From a virus: a DNA stretch of 38,047 bases. The translations under genes were made by a program, and so were the position numbers. The stretch spans positions 1-38,047 of the IMG/VR virus record IMGVR_UViG_3300034101_001526, one strand, 5' to 3'. Each line of letters opens with the position of its first letter. The stretch's first letter is position 1. Shown one piece after another: positions 7,852 to 14,403 of this stretch. The notes beneath the pieces were generated by a model. It saw only the letters and a program-made list of their open reading frames with translations, did no database searches and had not been told where the DNA came from.

Positions 7852-8321
7852 TGAAACAACCATTAAACGAACAATTCCGCAGAATGCAAAAGCTTGCAGG
7901 AATTATTACTGAAAACCAAATCAATAAAGAATCAAACTCATTTTACCAAAGTATGATGTCTGCTAACCCAGGATGGAATAGAGAAAAAGTTATGGATATG
8001 GTAAAAAATGAAGTTGATCCTGACGAAGAATTTGGTAATGAAGAACATCAAGAATACTTAGAAGATAGTGAAGCATATTTTGATATGTTACAAGCATCAG
8101 GGCCAACTGTAAAACCAGGTGATAAAGTTGAAGTATTTGATAAAATGAAACAAAAATTCATCCCAGGTAAAATTGTAAAAGCAACTAAATTAAAAGGAAA
8201 TTTTATGTATAATGGAAATGTAGAACCTAATAATATTCCAGCATGGGAAATTTCAGATGTAGATGGTAGAAGAACATATTACCCTCAATATAAAGAAGGT
8301 GAAGCATTTAAAAAAATCTAA
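7851..8321 (+). CDS. Tagged protein with SH3-like C-terminus, putative head-packaged
   Basis: A 156-residue protein carrying the second tag class at its start ([18 protein letters not shown] at 19-21), closely similar to the tag at 2092. Residues 25-80 are helical and acidic. The C-terminal 70 residues (VKPGDKVEVFDKMKQKFIPG, then GNVEPNNIPAWEISDVDG) read like a small beta-barrel of the SH3 or KOW kind, with charged loops. No catalytic motif seen. It is the last gene of the dense tagged run; an A-tract/T-tract pair follows its stop, but I could not call a convincing terminator. Confidence 0.75.
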   Translation: MKQPLNEQFRRMQKLAGIITENQINKESNSFYQSMMSANPGWNREKVMDMVKNEVDPDEEFGNEEHQEYLEDSEAYFDMLQASGPTVKPGDKVEVFDKMKQKFIPGKIVKATKLKGNFMYNGNVEPNNIPAWEISDVDGRRTYYPQYKEGEAFKKI

Positions 8322-8338
8322 AAAATTTTTTAACATTT

Positions 8339-8363
8339 AGACAGATTCATAGCCTGTCGATTT
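8339..8363 (+). repeat. 25-bp direct repeat, copy 1
   Basis: Exact 25-base match to 8919-8943. It contains a short inverted repeat GACAG / CTGTC (8340-8344 and 8354-8358) around a 9-nt loop, and ends 9 nt before the ATG at 8373. Position suggests a leader or operator element; a recombination or homing scar is also possible. Confidence 0.85.
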
Positions 8364-8372
8364 AAAAATATT

Positions 8373-8906
8373 ATGATAAAATTAAAAACGTTACTACTTG
8401 AATGTTTTTATAATTCTCAATGGTTAGATATTTTACAAAAATACCCTAAAATTGTTGAATTATTTAAAAACGATCCTATAACTAAAAAAAATGGATATTT
8501 TTTAGGTAGTGATGTTAATTGGAATGATTTAACTAATATAGCATCTATTATAAGTTATTATGGGGGTCATTGTAATTTAAATCCATCTGATTTTAACTAT
8601 AATGCTGTTAAAGATTTTTTATATTATGATGTATGGGCAGAAGATAGTCCTACAGATAGTGATATAACTAAAGAAACTTTAGATAAAATATTACCTTTAA
8701 TAAAAGATTATTTTAAAAAATATGGTAATAATACAACTAAAGAAACTGAATTAAATTGGATTAAAACTGAATATGATAGAATAGTAAATAAACACGGTAA
8801 AGAAGAAGCAAATAAATGGATTAACTTTCAACTTAAAATGGGTGATTCATTTTGGAAAAGATTAAAATTAACAAATAAAGAAATTAAAGACTTTATAGAA
8901 ATATAA
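8373..8906 (+). CDS. Unknown protein flanked by direct repeats
   Basis: A 177-residue protein, rich in Asn, Lys, Tyr and Trp, with no recognised family. The start MIKLKTLLLECFYNSQWLD resembles a tag, with L-L-E at 8-10. The middle has a Gly-Gly-His-Cys motif (YYGGHCNLNP). The C-terminal third is predicted helical (WIKTEYDRIVNKHGKEEANKW). It is the only gene between the two copies of a 25-bp repeat, so the repeat-gene-repeat unit could have moved or duplicated as a cassette. Codon use looks more AT-extreme than that of the neighbours. Function unknown. Confidence 0.72.
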   Translation: MIKLKTLLLECFYNSQWLDILQKYPKIVELFKNDPITKKNGYFLGSDVNWNDLTNIASIISYYGGHCNLNPSDFNYNAVKDFLYYDVWAEDSPTDSDITKETLDKILPLIKDYFKKYGNNTTKETELNWIKTEYDRIVNKHGKEEANKWINFQLKMGDSFWKRLKLTNKEIKDFIEI

Positions 8907-8918
8907 ATTATGACATAC

Positions 8919-8943
8919 AGACAGATTCATAGCCTGTCGATTT
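8919..8943 (+). repeat. 25-bp direct repeat, copy 2
   Basis: Exact copy of 8339-8363, here ending 11 nt before an ATG (8955) that opens a 13-codon ORF. Sequence similarity continues weakly upstream (both have a -ACAT- before the repeat) but not downstream. Confidence 0.85.
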
Positions 8944-8954
8944 TATAAAACATT

Positions 8955-8996
8955 ATGGAAGCTGTGGCTCCGATCGAAAGATTGGAGCCACCTTAG
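8955..8996 (+). other. Possible 13-codon leader peptide ORF
   Basis: ATG at 8955 to TAG at 8994-8996 encodes MEAVAPIERLEPP. The ORF spans nearly all of the strong hairpin at 8964-8991 and sits at the same distance from the repeat as the real gene does from copy 1. It could be a leader peptide, the remnant of a deleted gene, or chance. No independent evidence of translation. Confidence 0.3.
8964..8991 (+). terminator. Strong GNRA-loop hairpin, possible terminator
   Basis: A 12-bp stem (8964-8975 with 8980-8991; one G-U pair) closed by a GAAA tetraloop. It is followed by CTTAGTTTGGCTTTT, which is T-rich but not an uninterrupted U-tract, so termination efficiency is uncertain. It separates the tagged-protein block from the metabolic genes and could also protect an RNA 3' end or act as an attenuator. 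Confidence 0.55.
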
Positions 8997-9028
8997 TTTG
9001 GCTTTTAAATAAAAATTAATTATATTAA
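8997..9028 (+). promoter_or_regulatory. Candidate Bacteroidota-type promoter
   Basis: TTTG (8997-9000), 20-nt spacer, then TATATTAA (9021-9028), 5 nt before the ATG at 9034. This resembles the -33 TTTG / -7 TAnnTTTG arrangement known from Bacteroidota. The box is extended to TTTGGCTTTT and recurs at 12012 and 36352. Confidence 0.5.
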
Positions 9029-9033
9029 AATAT

Positions 9034-10344
9034 ATGAAGAAAATTGTAATCGTTGGAGCCGGAGTAGCAGGCATTAATGCTGCAACTAAATTAGTAGATA
9101 ATGGATATCCGGGTGAGTTAATTACTATTATTGACGCTGGAAAAGATCCATATAATCGTCCTAAAGATGAAGTAATGAAAGGTTTTGCAGGTGCTGGGCT
9201 TTTCTCTGATGGTAAATGGGCTTACTTGCATAACGCAGTAGGTGGACAATTAGCGAAGTATACAGGTGAAGAAAAAGCAGAACAAATATTAAATGAAGCT
9301 TGGTCTTATATTCTACGTTTCCATCCTGATCCATCTAAAGTAATGTTTTCAAATCCTATAAAGGAACCAGATTTTATTAAACCATATTTTAACTTAAGAA
9401 TGGCACCTACATATCATATAGGTACTAATTACTTACATGATATGGGTAAAAAATGGTATGATTGGTTAGTGAATAAAGGAATTAATTTTTGTTGGGAATG
9501 TGAAGTAAGAGATATTGATTTTGATAAACAATATGTTAGATTCTGTTTTTTACAAACAGTAGATCAAGTAGAAGTTAATATAGAATTTGATAAACTTATC
9601 TATGGTACAGGTAAATCAGGTATTGATTTAACTCAAAAACTTATTAATAAATATAATCTTAAAAAAGAACCAAAAAGTGTCCAACTTGGTGTTCGTATGG
9701 AATTACCTCAAAAATATATGCAATCTATAATTGATATAGCATATGATTTTAAATTATATAAACGTCATAATAATAAAGTATCTTCACGTTCATTTTGTAG
9801 TAATAACTTCGCCGCTTATGTAGCAGAAGAAATAACATATGATATGAAATCATATAATGGACATTCTTATAAACAAGATAATATGATTAATAATATGACT
9901 AATTTTGGTATTATTATGGAAATTAAAGATATAGATAATCCGTTCCAATTCCAAAAAGAAATAGTATCAAAATGTCAAATTAATGGAAAAGGTATTCATT
10001 ATTCACCTAATTTAACTCGTAAACCTTCATTAACAGCTGAAGGTAAAGAAATGAATGTAATTAGTGTAGGTAATTTAGATTTATTTAAAGAAATATATAA
10101 AGAATACGCTGATTATATCATTAATTATATAGATGATTTAAACAAAGTATTTAAATTTGAAAATGACTATTCATTATATATACCAGAAGTAAAGTTTTTA
10201 TCAGAAGAAGTATTAGTTAATTATAATAATTTATCATTAATAGATTATCCAAATATACATTTTGTAGGAGATAGTTTATCATCTAGAGGTATAGCAGTAA
10301 GTGCTGCACAAGGACTATATAGTGTAGAAGGGATATATTTATGA
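9034..10344 (+). CDS. FAD-dependent oxidoreductase
   Basis: A 436-residue flavoprotein. The N-terminus has the dinucleotide-binding Rossmann motif KIVIVGAGVAGINAATKL (GxGxxG) and an acidic residue after the second strand (ITIIDAG). The segment GFAGAGLFSDGKW matches, in my recollection, the GxGGAGTFSDGKL signature of uncharacterised FAD-dependent dehydrogenases (COG2509). A C-terminal NIHFVGDSLSSRGIAVSAAQG fits the FAD-binding GD motif and closing helix. Length is normal for the family and the gene looks intact. Substrate unknown; an auxiliary metabolic or tRNA/cofactor modification role is possible. It has its own host-like promoter and begins an accessory operon. Confidence 0.8.
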   Translation: MKKIVIVGAGVAGINAATKLVDNGYPGELITIIDAGKDPYNRPKDEVMKGFAGAGLFSDGKWAYLHNAVGGQLAKYTGEEKAEQILNEAWSYILRFHPDPSKVMFSNPIKEPDFIKPYFNLRMAPTYHIGTNYLHDMGKKWYDWLVNKGINFCWECEVRDIDFDKQYVRFCFLQTVDQVEVNIEFDKLIYGTGKSGIDLTQKLINKYNLKKEPKSVQLGVRMELPQKYMQSIIDIAYDFKLYKRHNNKVSSRSFCSNNFAAYVAEEITYDMKSYNGHSYKQDNMINNMTNFGIIMEIKDIDNPFQFQKEIVSKCQINGKGIHYSPNLTRKPSLTAEGKEMNVISVGNLDLFKEIYKEYADYIINYIDDLNKVFKFENDYSLYIPEVKFLSEEVLVNYNNLSLIDYPNIHFVGDSLSSRGIAVSAAQGLYSVEGIYL

Positions 10345-10347
10345 TAA

Positions 10348-10998
10348 ATGATAGGAATCTATAAAATAATTTCACCATCAAATAAAATATATATTGGACA
10401 ATCTACTAATATTAAAAAAAGAAAAAAACAATATATACAATTAAGTAAAACTTCTATAGGTCCTAAATTATATAACTCATTATTAAAATACGGTTTTGAA
10501 AATCATAAATTTGAAATAGTTGAAGAATGTATTTTAGAACAATTAAATGAACGTGAAATATTTTGGAAACAACAAATATTAAATGAAATAGGATGGTTAC
10601 ATGTTTTATTTTGTGAAATATATGATAAAGGAGGAGGACCTAAATCAAAAGAAACTAAATTAAAACAAAGTATATCTCATAAAATAAATTTATCCAAACC
10701 AGAAATAAAAGAAAAAAGAAAAATTAATTGTAAAATAGCAGCCAATAAACCCGGAGTACAGGAAAAAGCAATTGCTAATACGGATTGGAAACAAAGAGAA
10801 ATAAATAGAATGTTATCTATGGATTATTCTAAAATTAAAAAACCTGTTTTACAATATGATTTAGAAGGTAATTTTATTAAAGAATGGACTGGATTTATAG
10901 ATATTAAAAAAGAATTAAATTATGATCAATCTTTAATCCGTAAATGTTGTAAAGAAAAACAAAAAACAGCTTATGGCTTTAAATGGAAATATAAATGA
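10348..10998 (+). CDS. GIY-YIG homing endonuclease with NUMOD modules
   Basis: A 216-residue protein. Residues 2-25 carry the GIY-YIG core (IGIYKI...KIYIGQSTNIKKRKK), with a downstream NEREIFW segment providing the catalytic Glu. The centre has basic SKETKLKQSISHKINLS and similar helices typical of NUMOD3-like DNA-binding modules. The C-terminal 50 residues (PVLQYDLEGNFIKEWTGF, then GFKWKYK) match the NUMOD1-type helix-turn-helix. This is a freestanding homing endonuclease like the T4 Seg proteins. It is fitted 3 nt after the oxidoreductase and overlaps the next gene by ATGA, so insertion did not disturb the operon. Confidence 0.88.
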   Translation: MIGIYKIISPSNKIYIGQSTNIKKRKKQYIQLSKTSIGPKLYNSLLKYGFENHKFEIVEECILEQLNEREIFWKQQILNEIGWLHVLFCEIYDKGGGPKSKETKLKQSISHKINLSKPEIKEKRKINCKIAANKPGVQEKAIANTDWKQREINRMLSMDYSKIKKPVLQYDLEGNFIKEWTGFIDIKKELNYDQSLIRKCCKEKQKTAYGFKWKYK

Positions 10999-11690
10999 AA
11001 ACATTAGTAATATCTGACCTACATATAGGTTCTAAAGGTTGTAATACTAAAGCTATCATAAACCTACTTAAAACTGAGGAATATGATCGCTTAATATTAG
11101 TAGGTGATATTATTGATGGTTGGTTATTTCAACGATATAAGAAGTTTAGTGAGGCTCATAACAGAGTAATACGTAACTTATTTAAAATATCTAAAGAAAA
11201 AGAAATTATTTGGATATCAGGTAACCATGATGAATTCTTAAGAAAATATACACCTATGCAATTAGGTAATATTAAAATAGTAGATGAATTTACTGAAGGT
11301 GGTATTTGGTTTTGTCATGGAGACAAATATGATGGTATTGTTAAAATGCATTGGTTAGGTATGTTAGGTTCAATTGGTTATGATGCCGCTATTGTTATTG
11401 ATAGACTATTAAAGAAAATTAATAAGAAAACAAGTTTATCTAAGTATTTAAAAGATAACGTTAAAGCTGCTGTTTCATTTATGATTGATTTTGAACAGGA
11501 AATGGTTAGACAAGCTAAAAAACGAAATTGCCACACTGTTATTTGTGGACATATTCATACACCAATAGACAAAACTATAGATGGTATTAGATATATCAAC
11601 ACAGGTGATTGGATTGAAAACCAATCATATGTAATATATGAATTATCCAATTACAAAATAGATAGTGAGACATTAAAATTATATAAGTGA
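10995..11690 (+). CDS. LpxH-like calcineurin-type metallophosphatase
   Basis: A 231-residue enzyme with all metallophosphatase motifs: SDLHIG (DxH), VGDIIDGW (GDxxD), SGNHDEF (GNHD/E), FCHGDKYD and CGHIHTP (GHxH), followed by NTGDWIE. The order and the NTGDWIE ending resemble the UDP-2,3-diacylglucosamine hydrolase (LpxH/COG2908) group, which acts in lipid A synthesis at the inner membrane. A distinct substrate, such as a nucleotide or cyclic nucleotide, cannot be excluded. It overlaps the homing endonuclease by 4 nt and the Fe-S carrier start by 4 nt. With the glycosyltransferase at 36391, it hints at envelope modification, which is inference. Confidence 0.82.
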   Translation: MKTLVISDLHIGSKGCNTKAIINLLKTEEYDRLILVGDIIDGWLFQRYKKFSEAHNRVIRNLFKISKEKEIIWISGNHDEFLRKYTPMQLGNIKIVDEFTEGGIWFCHGDKYDGIVKMHWLGMLGSIGYDAAIVIDRLLKKINKKTSLSKYLKDNVKAAVSFMIDFEQEMVRQAKKRNCHTVICGHIHTPIDKTIDGIRYINTGDWIENQSYVIYELSNYKIDSETLKLYK

Positions 11691-12010
11691 TAATTACAGA
11701 TAAAGCTAGAGATAGAATAAAAAAAATAAAATTAGAATCTAACTTGGACAATACTTACTTTTTAAGAGTATCTGTCCAAGGTGGAGGATGTTCTGGCCTA
11801 TCTTATAAATTAGATTTTGATAATGAAACCAAACCAGGTGATCAAGAATTTGAATCAAATGGTGAAAAATTAGTATTAGATATGAAATCATTCCTATATC
11901 TAGCTGGTACAGAATTAAATTTTTCTGATGGATTAAATGGTAAAGGATTCCAATTTCATAATCCAAATGCAACAAGAACTTGTGGATGTGGTGAAAGTTT
12001 TGCTGTATAA
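11687..12010 (+). CDS. A-type Fe-S cluster carrier (HesB/IscA/ErpA family)
   Basis: A 107-residue protein of normal family length. The three conserved cysteines are present: C35 in QGGGCSGLSY and C99/C101 in RTCGCGESF. It starts with GTG at 11687, overlapping the stop of the preceding gene (GTGA); the MIITDKARDRIKK N-terminus fits the family and no ATG is available. A-type carriers accept and deliver Fe-S clusters during maturation of apoproteins. Homologues are known in some marine T4-like phages, where they may support phage or host Fe-S enzymes such as ribonucleotide reductase. It ends the accessory operon that begins at 9034. Confidence 0.9.
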   Translation: MIITDKARDRIKKIKLESNLDNTYFLRVSVQGGGCSGLSYKLDFDNETKPGDQEFESNGEKLVLDMKSFLYLAGTELNFSDGLNGKGFQFHNPNATRTCGCGESFAV

Positions 12011-12011
12011 G

Positions 12012-12043
12012 TTTGGCTTTTTACCTTATCTTTATTATATTTA
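12012..12043 (+). promoter_or_regulatory. Candidate Bacteroidota-type promoter
   Basis: TTTG (12012-12015) within GTTTGGCTTTTT, 20-nt spacer, TATATTTA (12036-12043), 18 nt before the ATG at 12062. This is the closest match of the set to TAnnTTTG. Confidence 0.5.
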
Positions 12044-12061
12044 AATATAAAGAACAATAAT

Positions 12062-12313
12062 ATGGATAAGAAAAAATTAGAACCTACTAAAAAACTTACT
12101 CAAAAAGATGGAACAGTAATGTATATTTGGGAAGGTAAATTACATCGCTGGGAAGGCCCAGCATTAATACCACAAGGTGATAATAAAAAACGTGAGTATT
12201 ATTTATATGGTATTAAATATACTGAAAAACAATGGAAAGAACATTGTAAACAACGTGAAGGTTTACCATGGTTTAAATCATCATCAGGTAAAACATCAGG
12301 TGCTAGAGTGTAA
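12062..12313 (+). CDS. Small WEGPA-motif phage protein
   Basis: An 83-residue basic protein. The core (TVMYIWEGKLHRWEGPALIPQG, then REYYLYGIKYTEKQWKEH) resembles the LHREDGPA...WYLNGK repeats found in several phage and bacterial proteins, here as a single unit. The C-terminus (SSSGKTSGARV) is Ser/Gly/Lys-rich and probably flexible. Function unknown. It appears to be a single-gene transcription unit, with the TTTG/TATATTTA promoter upstream and a hairpin terminator downstream. Confidence 0.7.
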   Translation: MDKKKLEPTKKLTQKDGTVMYIWEGKLHRWEGPALIPQGDNKKREYYLYGIKYTEKQWKEHCKQREGLPWFKSSSGKTSGARV

Positions 12314-12338
12314 ATCAACAATATTTCAATTTTAGTTT

Positions 12339-12360
12339 GGCCTCTTATGAGGCCTTTTTT
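12339..12360 (+). terminator. Rho-independent terminator
   Basis: GGCCTC / GAGGCC stem with a TTAT loop followed by TTTTTT. It lies 25 nt after the stop at 12313. Its 5' arm overlaps a TTTGG that could also serve as a -33 element, with TATCATAC at 12360-12367, for the next gene, but that -7 match is poor. Confidence 0.8.
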
Positions 12361-12372
12361 ATCATACAATAT

Positions 12373-12903
12373 ATGAAAATAGGATTAACAGGAACTATGA
12401 GTGTAGGTAAAACCACTTTGATTAAATCATTAAGTGAATTACCTGAATTTAAAGATTTTTTTATAGCTACTGAACGTAGTAAATATTTAAGAGATTTAGG
12501 GATACCATTAAATACTGATAGTACTATTAATGGTCAAACAGTATTTTTAGCTGAACGTGTTAGTGAATTAATGCGACCTAAGTTATTAACTGATAGAACA
12601 ATTATTGATGTGTTAGCATTTACTAAATGTGCTAAATCTATTAATGTTTTAGATAAAGAAGCATTTGAAGACTATGTTAAAATATTTATTGATCAATATG
12701 ATTACATATTTTACATAAATCCAGTAGGAACTGTCATTGAAAATAATGGAGTTCGTGAAACTGATGCAGAATATAGACAAACTATTGATTTTTTTATTCA
12801 AAGAATGTTAGATAGATATTCACATCGTATTAAAAATTTAGTAGAAATATCAGGTTCTAATGAAGATCGTATTAAAAAGATTAAAGAAACAATATCCTTG
12901 TAA
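12373..12903 (+). CDS. P-loop NTPase / kinase-like protein
   Basis: A 176-residue protein from the ATG at 12373; an upstream in-frame TTG at 12337 would read through the terminator and is rejected. Walker A is GTMSVGKTT (residues 7-15). A TDRTIIDVLAF segment supplies the Walker-B-like Asp, and a KTLLTDRT/YSHRIKN arrangement fits the NadR/AAA_28-type small kinase group that phosphorylates nucleosides or nicotinamide riboside. INPVGTVIENNGVRETD is typical of the lid region in these proteins. The exact substrate cannot be read from sequence. It lies between two regulatory regions. Confidence 0.8.
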   Translation: MKIGLTGTMSVGKTTLIKSLSELPEFKDFFIATERSKYLRDLGIPLNTDSTINGQTVFLAERVSELMRPKLLTDRTIIDVLAFTKCAKSINVLDKEAFEDYVKIFIDQYDYIFYINPVGTVIENNGVRETDAEYRQTIDFFIQRMLDRYSHRIKNLVEISGSNEDRIKKIKETISL

Positions 12904-12911
12904 TATTTATC
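12904..12911 (+). promoter_or_regulatory. Variant late-promoter box TATTTATC
   Basis: One mismatch to TATTTATA, directly after the stop of the P-loop gene and 13 nt before the ATG at 12925. Weaker than the other copies. Confidence 0.3.
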
Positions 12912-12924
12912 ATAAAAATATTCA

Positions 12925-13737
12925 ATGAAACGTTCAGATCTTAAATCTTTTATCCGTGAGGAAATAATAAATACATTATCAGAAGATGTAGCTTATCAAG
13001 TTACAGGTACTTCAGGTAAAACTGTTCAATCTTTTAAAAATGATCAAGAAGCAAGAGATTTTGATGCTAAAGCATCTAATGTCACTGTAAAAAAATTAGA
13101 AGAAGATGAATTAGAAGAAATGGCTAGAGCAAAAGTATCATATGCCTTAAATATTGATAAAGCTCAAGAATTAAAAGATGTAATAGACATGGCTAAAGGT
13201 AATGTTAAAAAAGCTTTAGAATATCTATTAGATAAAGAAACTATGTCTGTAGCTGACGTAGCTAAAGAATTAGGTTTAAAAGATACAGCTAGTATTAATA
13301 ACCCTAAATTCAGAGAACTAATGAATACTCTAAAAGAAAGAGGAATAGTTTCATTAGTAGGCTCTTCAGAAGTACCTAAAGAAAAATCATCAAAAGAAAA
13401 AGTAGCAATAAAAGCAGTAGAAAAAGATATAGAGACAGGTGAAGAAGAAGCAGATGACTACTATAAAGCAGGTGATGAAGATTCAGCACCAGAAGAATCA
13501 GATATTGATAAACAAGCAGCTAAAGCAGCTACTAAATTAACTAAACGTACTTCTAAATTAGATAAAGTATTAAAAGGTTTAATTCAAGTAGAAAAAGAAA
13601 TGAAAGAATTAGCTGGTGAATATAAAAATGCTGAAGGTGAAGAAAAAGCAAATATTATTGCTAAATTAAAAGAAAAAACAGCTCAAAAGAAAGAATTAGA
13701 AGCATTAAAAGATAAATTCGAATTTGATGTGGTATAA
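12925..13737 (+). CDS. Tagged coiled-coil protein, putative head-packaged
   Basis: A 270-residue protein starting with a first-class tag (MKRSDLKSFIREEIINTLSED; I-R-E at 10-12 and L-S-E at 18-20). Residues 85-150 (MSVADVAKELGLKDTASINN, then RELMNTLKERGIVSL) resemble a winged helix or other small DNA-binding fold. An acidic linker follows (ETGEEEADDYYKAGDED), and the C-terminal 75 residues form a charged coiled coil. This is the only clearly tagged gene between the 8.9-kb block and the head genes. A DNA-binding cargo protein is possible but unproven. Confidence 0.75.
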   Translation: MKRSDLKSFIREEIINTLSEDVAYQVTGTSGKTVQSFKNDQEARDFDAKASNVTVKKLEEDELEEMARAKVSYALNIDKAQELKDVIDMAKGNVKKALEYLLDKETMSVADVAKELGLKDTASINNPKFRELMNTLKERGIVSLVGSSEVPKEKSSKEKVAIKAVEKDIETGEEEADDYYKAGDEDSAPEESDIDKQAAKAATKLTKRTSKLDKVLKGLIQVEKEMKELAGEYKNAEGEEKANIIAKLKEKTAQKKELEALKDKFEFDVV

Positions 13738-14074
13738 AGAAATTATAAAATTTATAGGGATTGTAGGATTAGTATTATTGGTGTTTTTTATCTTTAATAT
13801 TAGTCCTAACTCTAATTTTAATAAACAAAACGAATTATTAAAATTTAAGATTGATTCATTACAGTCAACTATTGATTCTAGTAAAGTTAAAATAGATAGA
13901 TTAGATTCAATAAATAAAGTATATCAATTAGAAATTAAAAATACTAAACAAAAATTATCAGATCTAAAAATAAAATCTGATTTATATAAAAAGAAATACA
14001 ATGAAGAACATAATCGTATTAATAACTTGTCTAATGATGCCATTGTTAGCGAGTTCACAAACGCCTTCCAATAA
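13727..14074 (+). CDS. Membrane-anchored coiled-coil protein, possible i-spanin
   Basis: From the ATG at 13727 this is about 115 residues (an in-frame TTG three bases earlier is not needed). Residues 8-25 (FIGIVGLVLLVFFIFNI) are a single N-terminal transmembrane helix, followed by a long coiled coil with regular Leu/Ile spacing (LKFKIDSLQSTIDSSK). This N-in, C-out arrangement is that of Rz-type inner-membrane spanins. It overlaps the preceding gene by 11 nt and the next gene by 74 nt in another frame, as Rz/Rz1 pairs often do. No endolysin or holin was recognised nearby, so a lysis role remains a proposal. Confidence 0.6.
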   Translation: MWYKEIIKFIGIVGLVLLVFFIFNISPNSNFNKQNELLKFKIDSLQSTIDSSKVKIDRLDSINKVYQLEIKNTKQKLSDLKIKSDLYKKKYNEEHNRINNLSNDAIVSEFTNAFQ

Positions 14075-14402
14075 TAACGATTTAGTTTCAATCCCAGTAA
14101 AAACTTTAAAAGCTGCCTTATTAGTAAAAACTGAAAGAGACTACCTAAAAAATCAAATTTCAGTAGTAAGAGACTCTGTTTATAATTTAAATAAAATTAT
14201 ATTTTATCAAGACTCAATAATTACAAATCAAGATTCATCAATTAAGTTATATAAGAAAATAGACATTGATAGACAATCTCAATTATCATATAAAGACGAC
14301 ATTATCACTAATTATAAACAAGAGTTAAAAAAAGAGAAAAAGAAAAGTATTTTCATTTTAGGTGGGAGTAGCATAATTCTTTTATTAACTATACTAATAT
14401 AA
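14001..14402 (+). CDS. Exported coiled-coil protein, possible spanin partner
   Basis: A 133-residue protein with an N-terminal signal-like segment (KNIIVLITCLMMPLLASSQ), a central coiled coil of about 85 residues and a C-terminal hydrophobic helix (FILGGSSIILLLTILI). The cysteine at residue 10 is preceded by I-T, so it is not a canonical lipobox; signal peptidase I cleavage after ASSQ is the alternative. A lipoprotein or exported N-terminus plus C-terminal anchor recalls single-protein (u-)spanins. It begins inside the preceding coiled-coil gene in a different frame and ends 1 nt before the terminase gene. Confidence 0.6.
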   Translation: MKNIIVLITCLMMPLLASSQTPSNNNDLVSIPVKTLKAALLVKTERDYLKNQISVVRDSVYNLNKIIFYQDSIITNQDSSIKLYKKIDIDRQSQLSYKDDIITNYKQELKKEKKKSIFILGGSSIILLLTILI

Positions 14403-14403
14403 T

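Noticed and set aside
8313-8334. A-tract followed by T-tract after the gene ending at 8321 as a terminator.
   Set aside because: The pairing would be only A-T with no G-C clamp, and it lies next to the more notable 25-bp repeat; not convincing.
10348-10998. Possible group I intron around the homing endonuclease.
   Set aside because: Both neighbouring genes are intact and separate, with 3-nt spacing and a 4-nt overlap, leaving no room for an intron.
12337-12372. TTG start giving the P-loop protein a 12-residue longer N-terminus.
   Set aside because: The extension is the terminator hairpin plus U-tract; the ATG at 12373 begins exactly at the typical MKIGLTG strand before Walker A.
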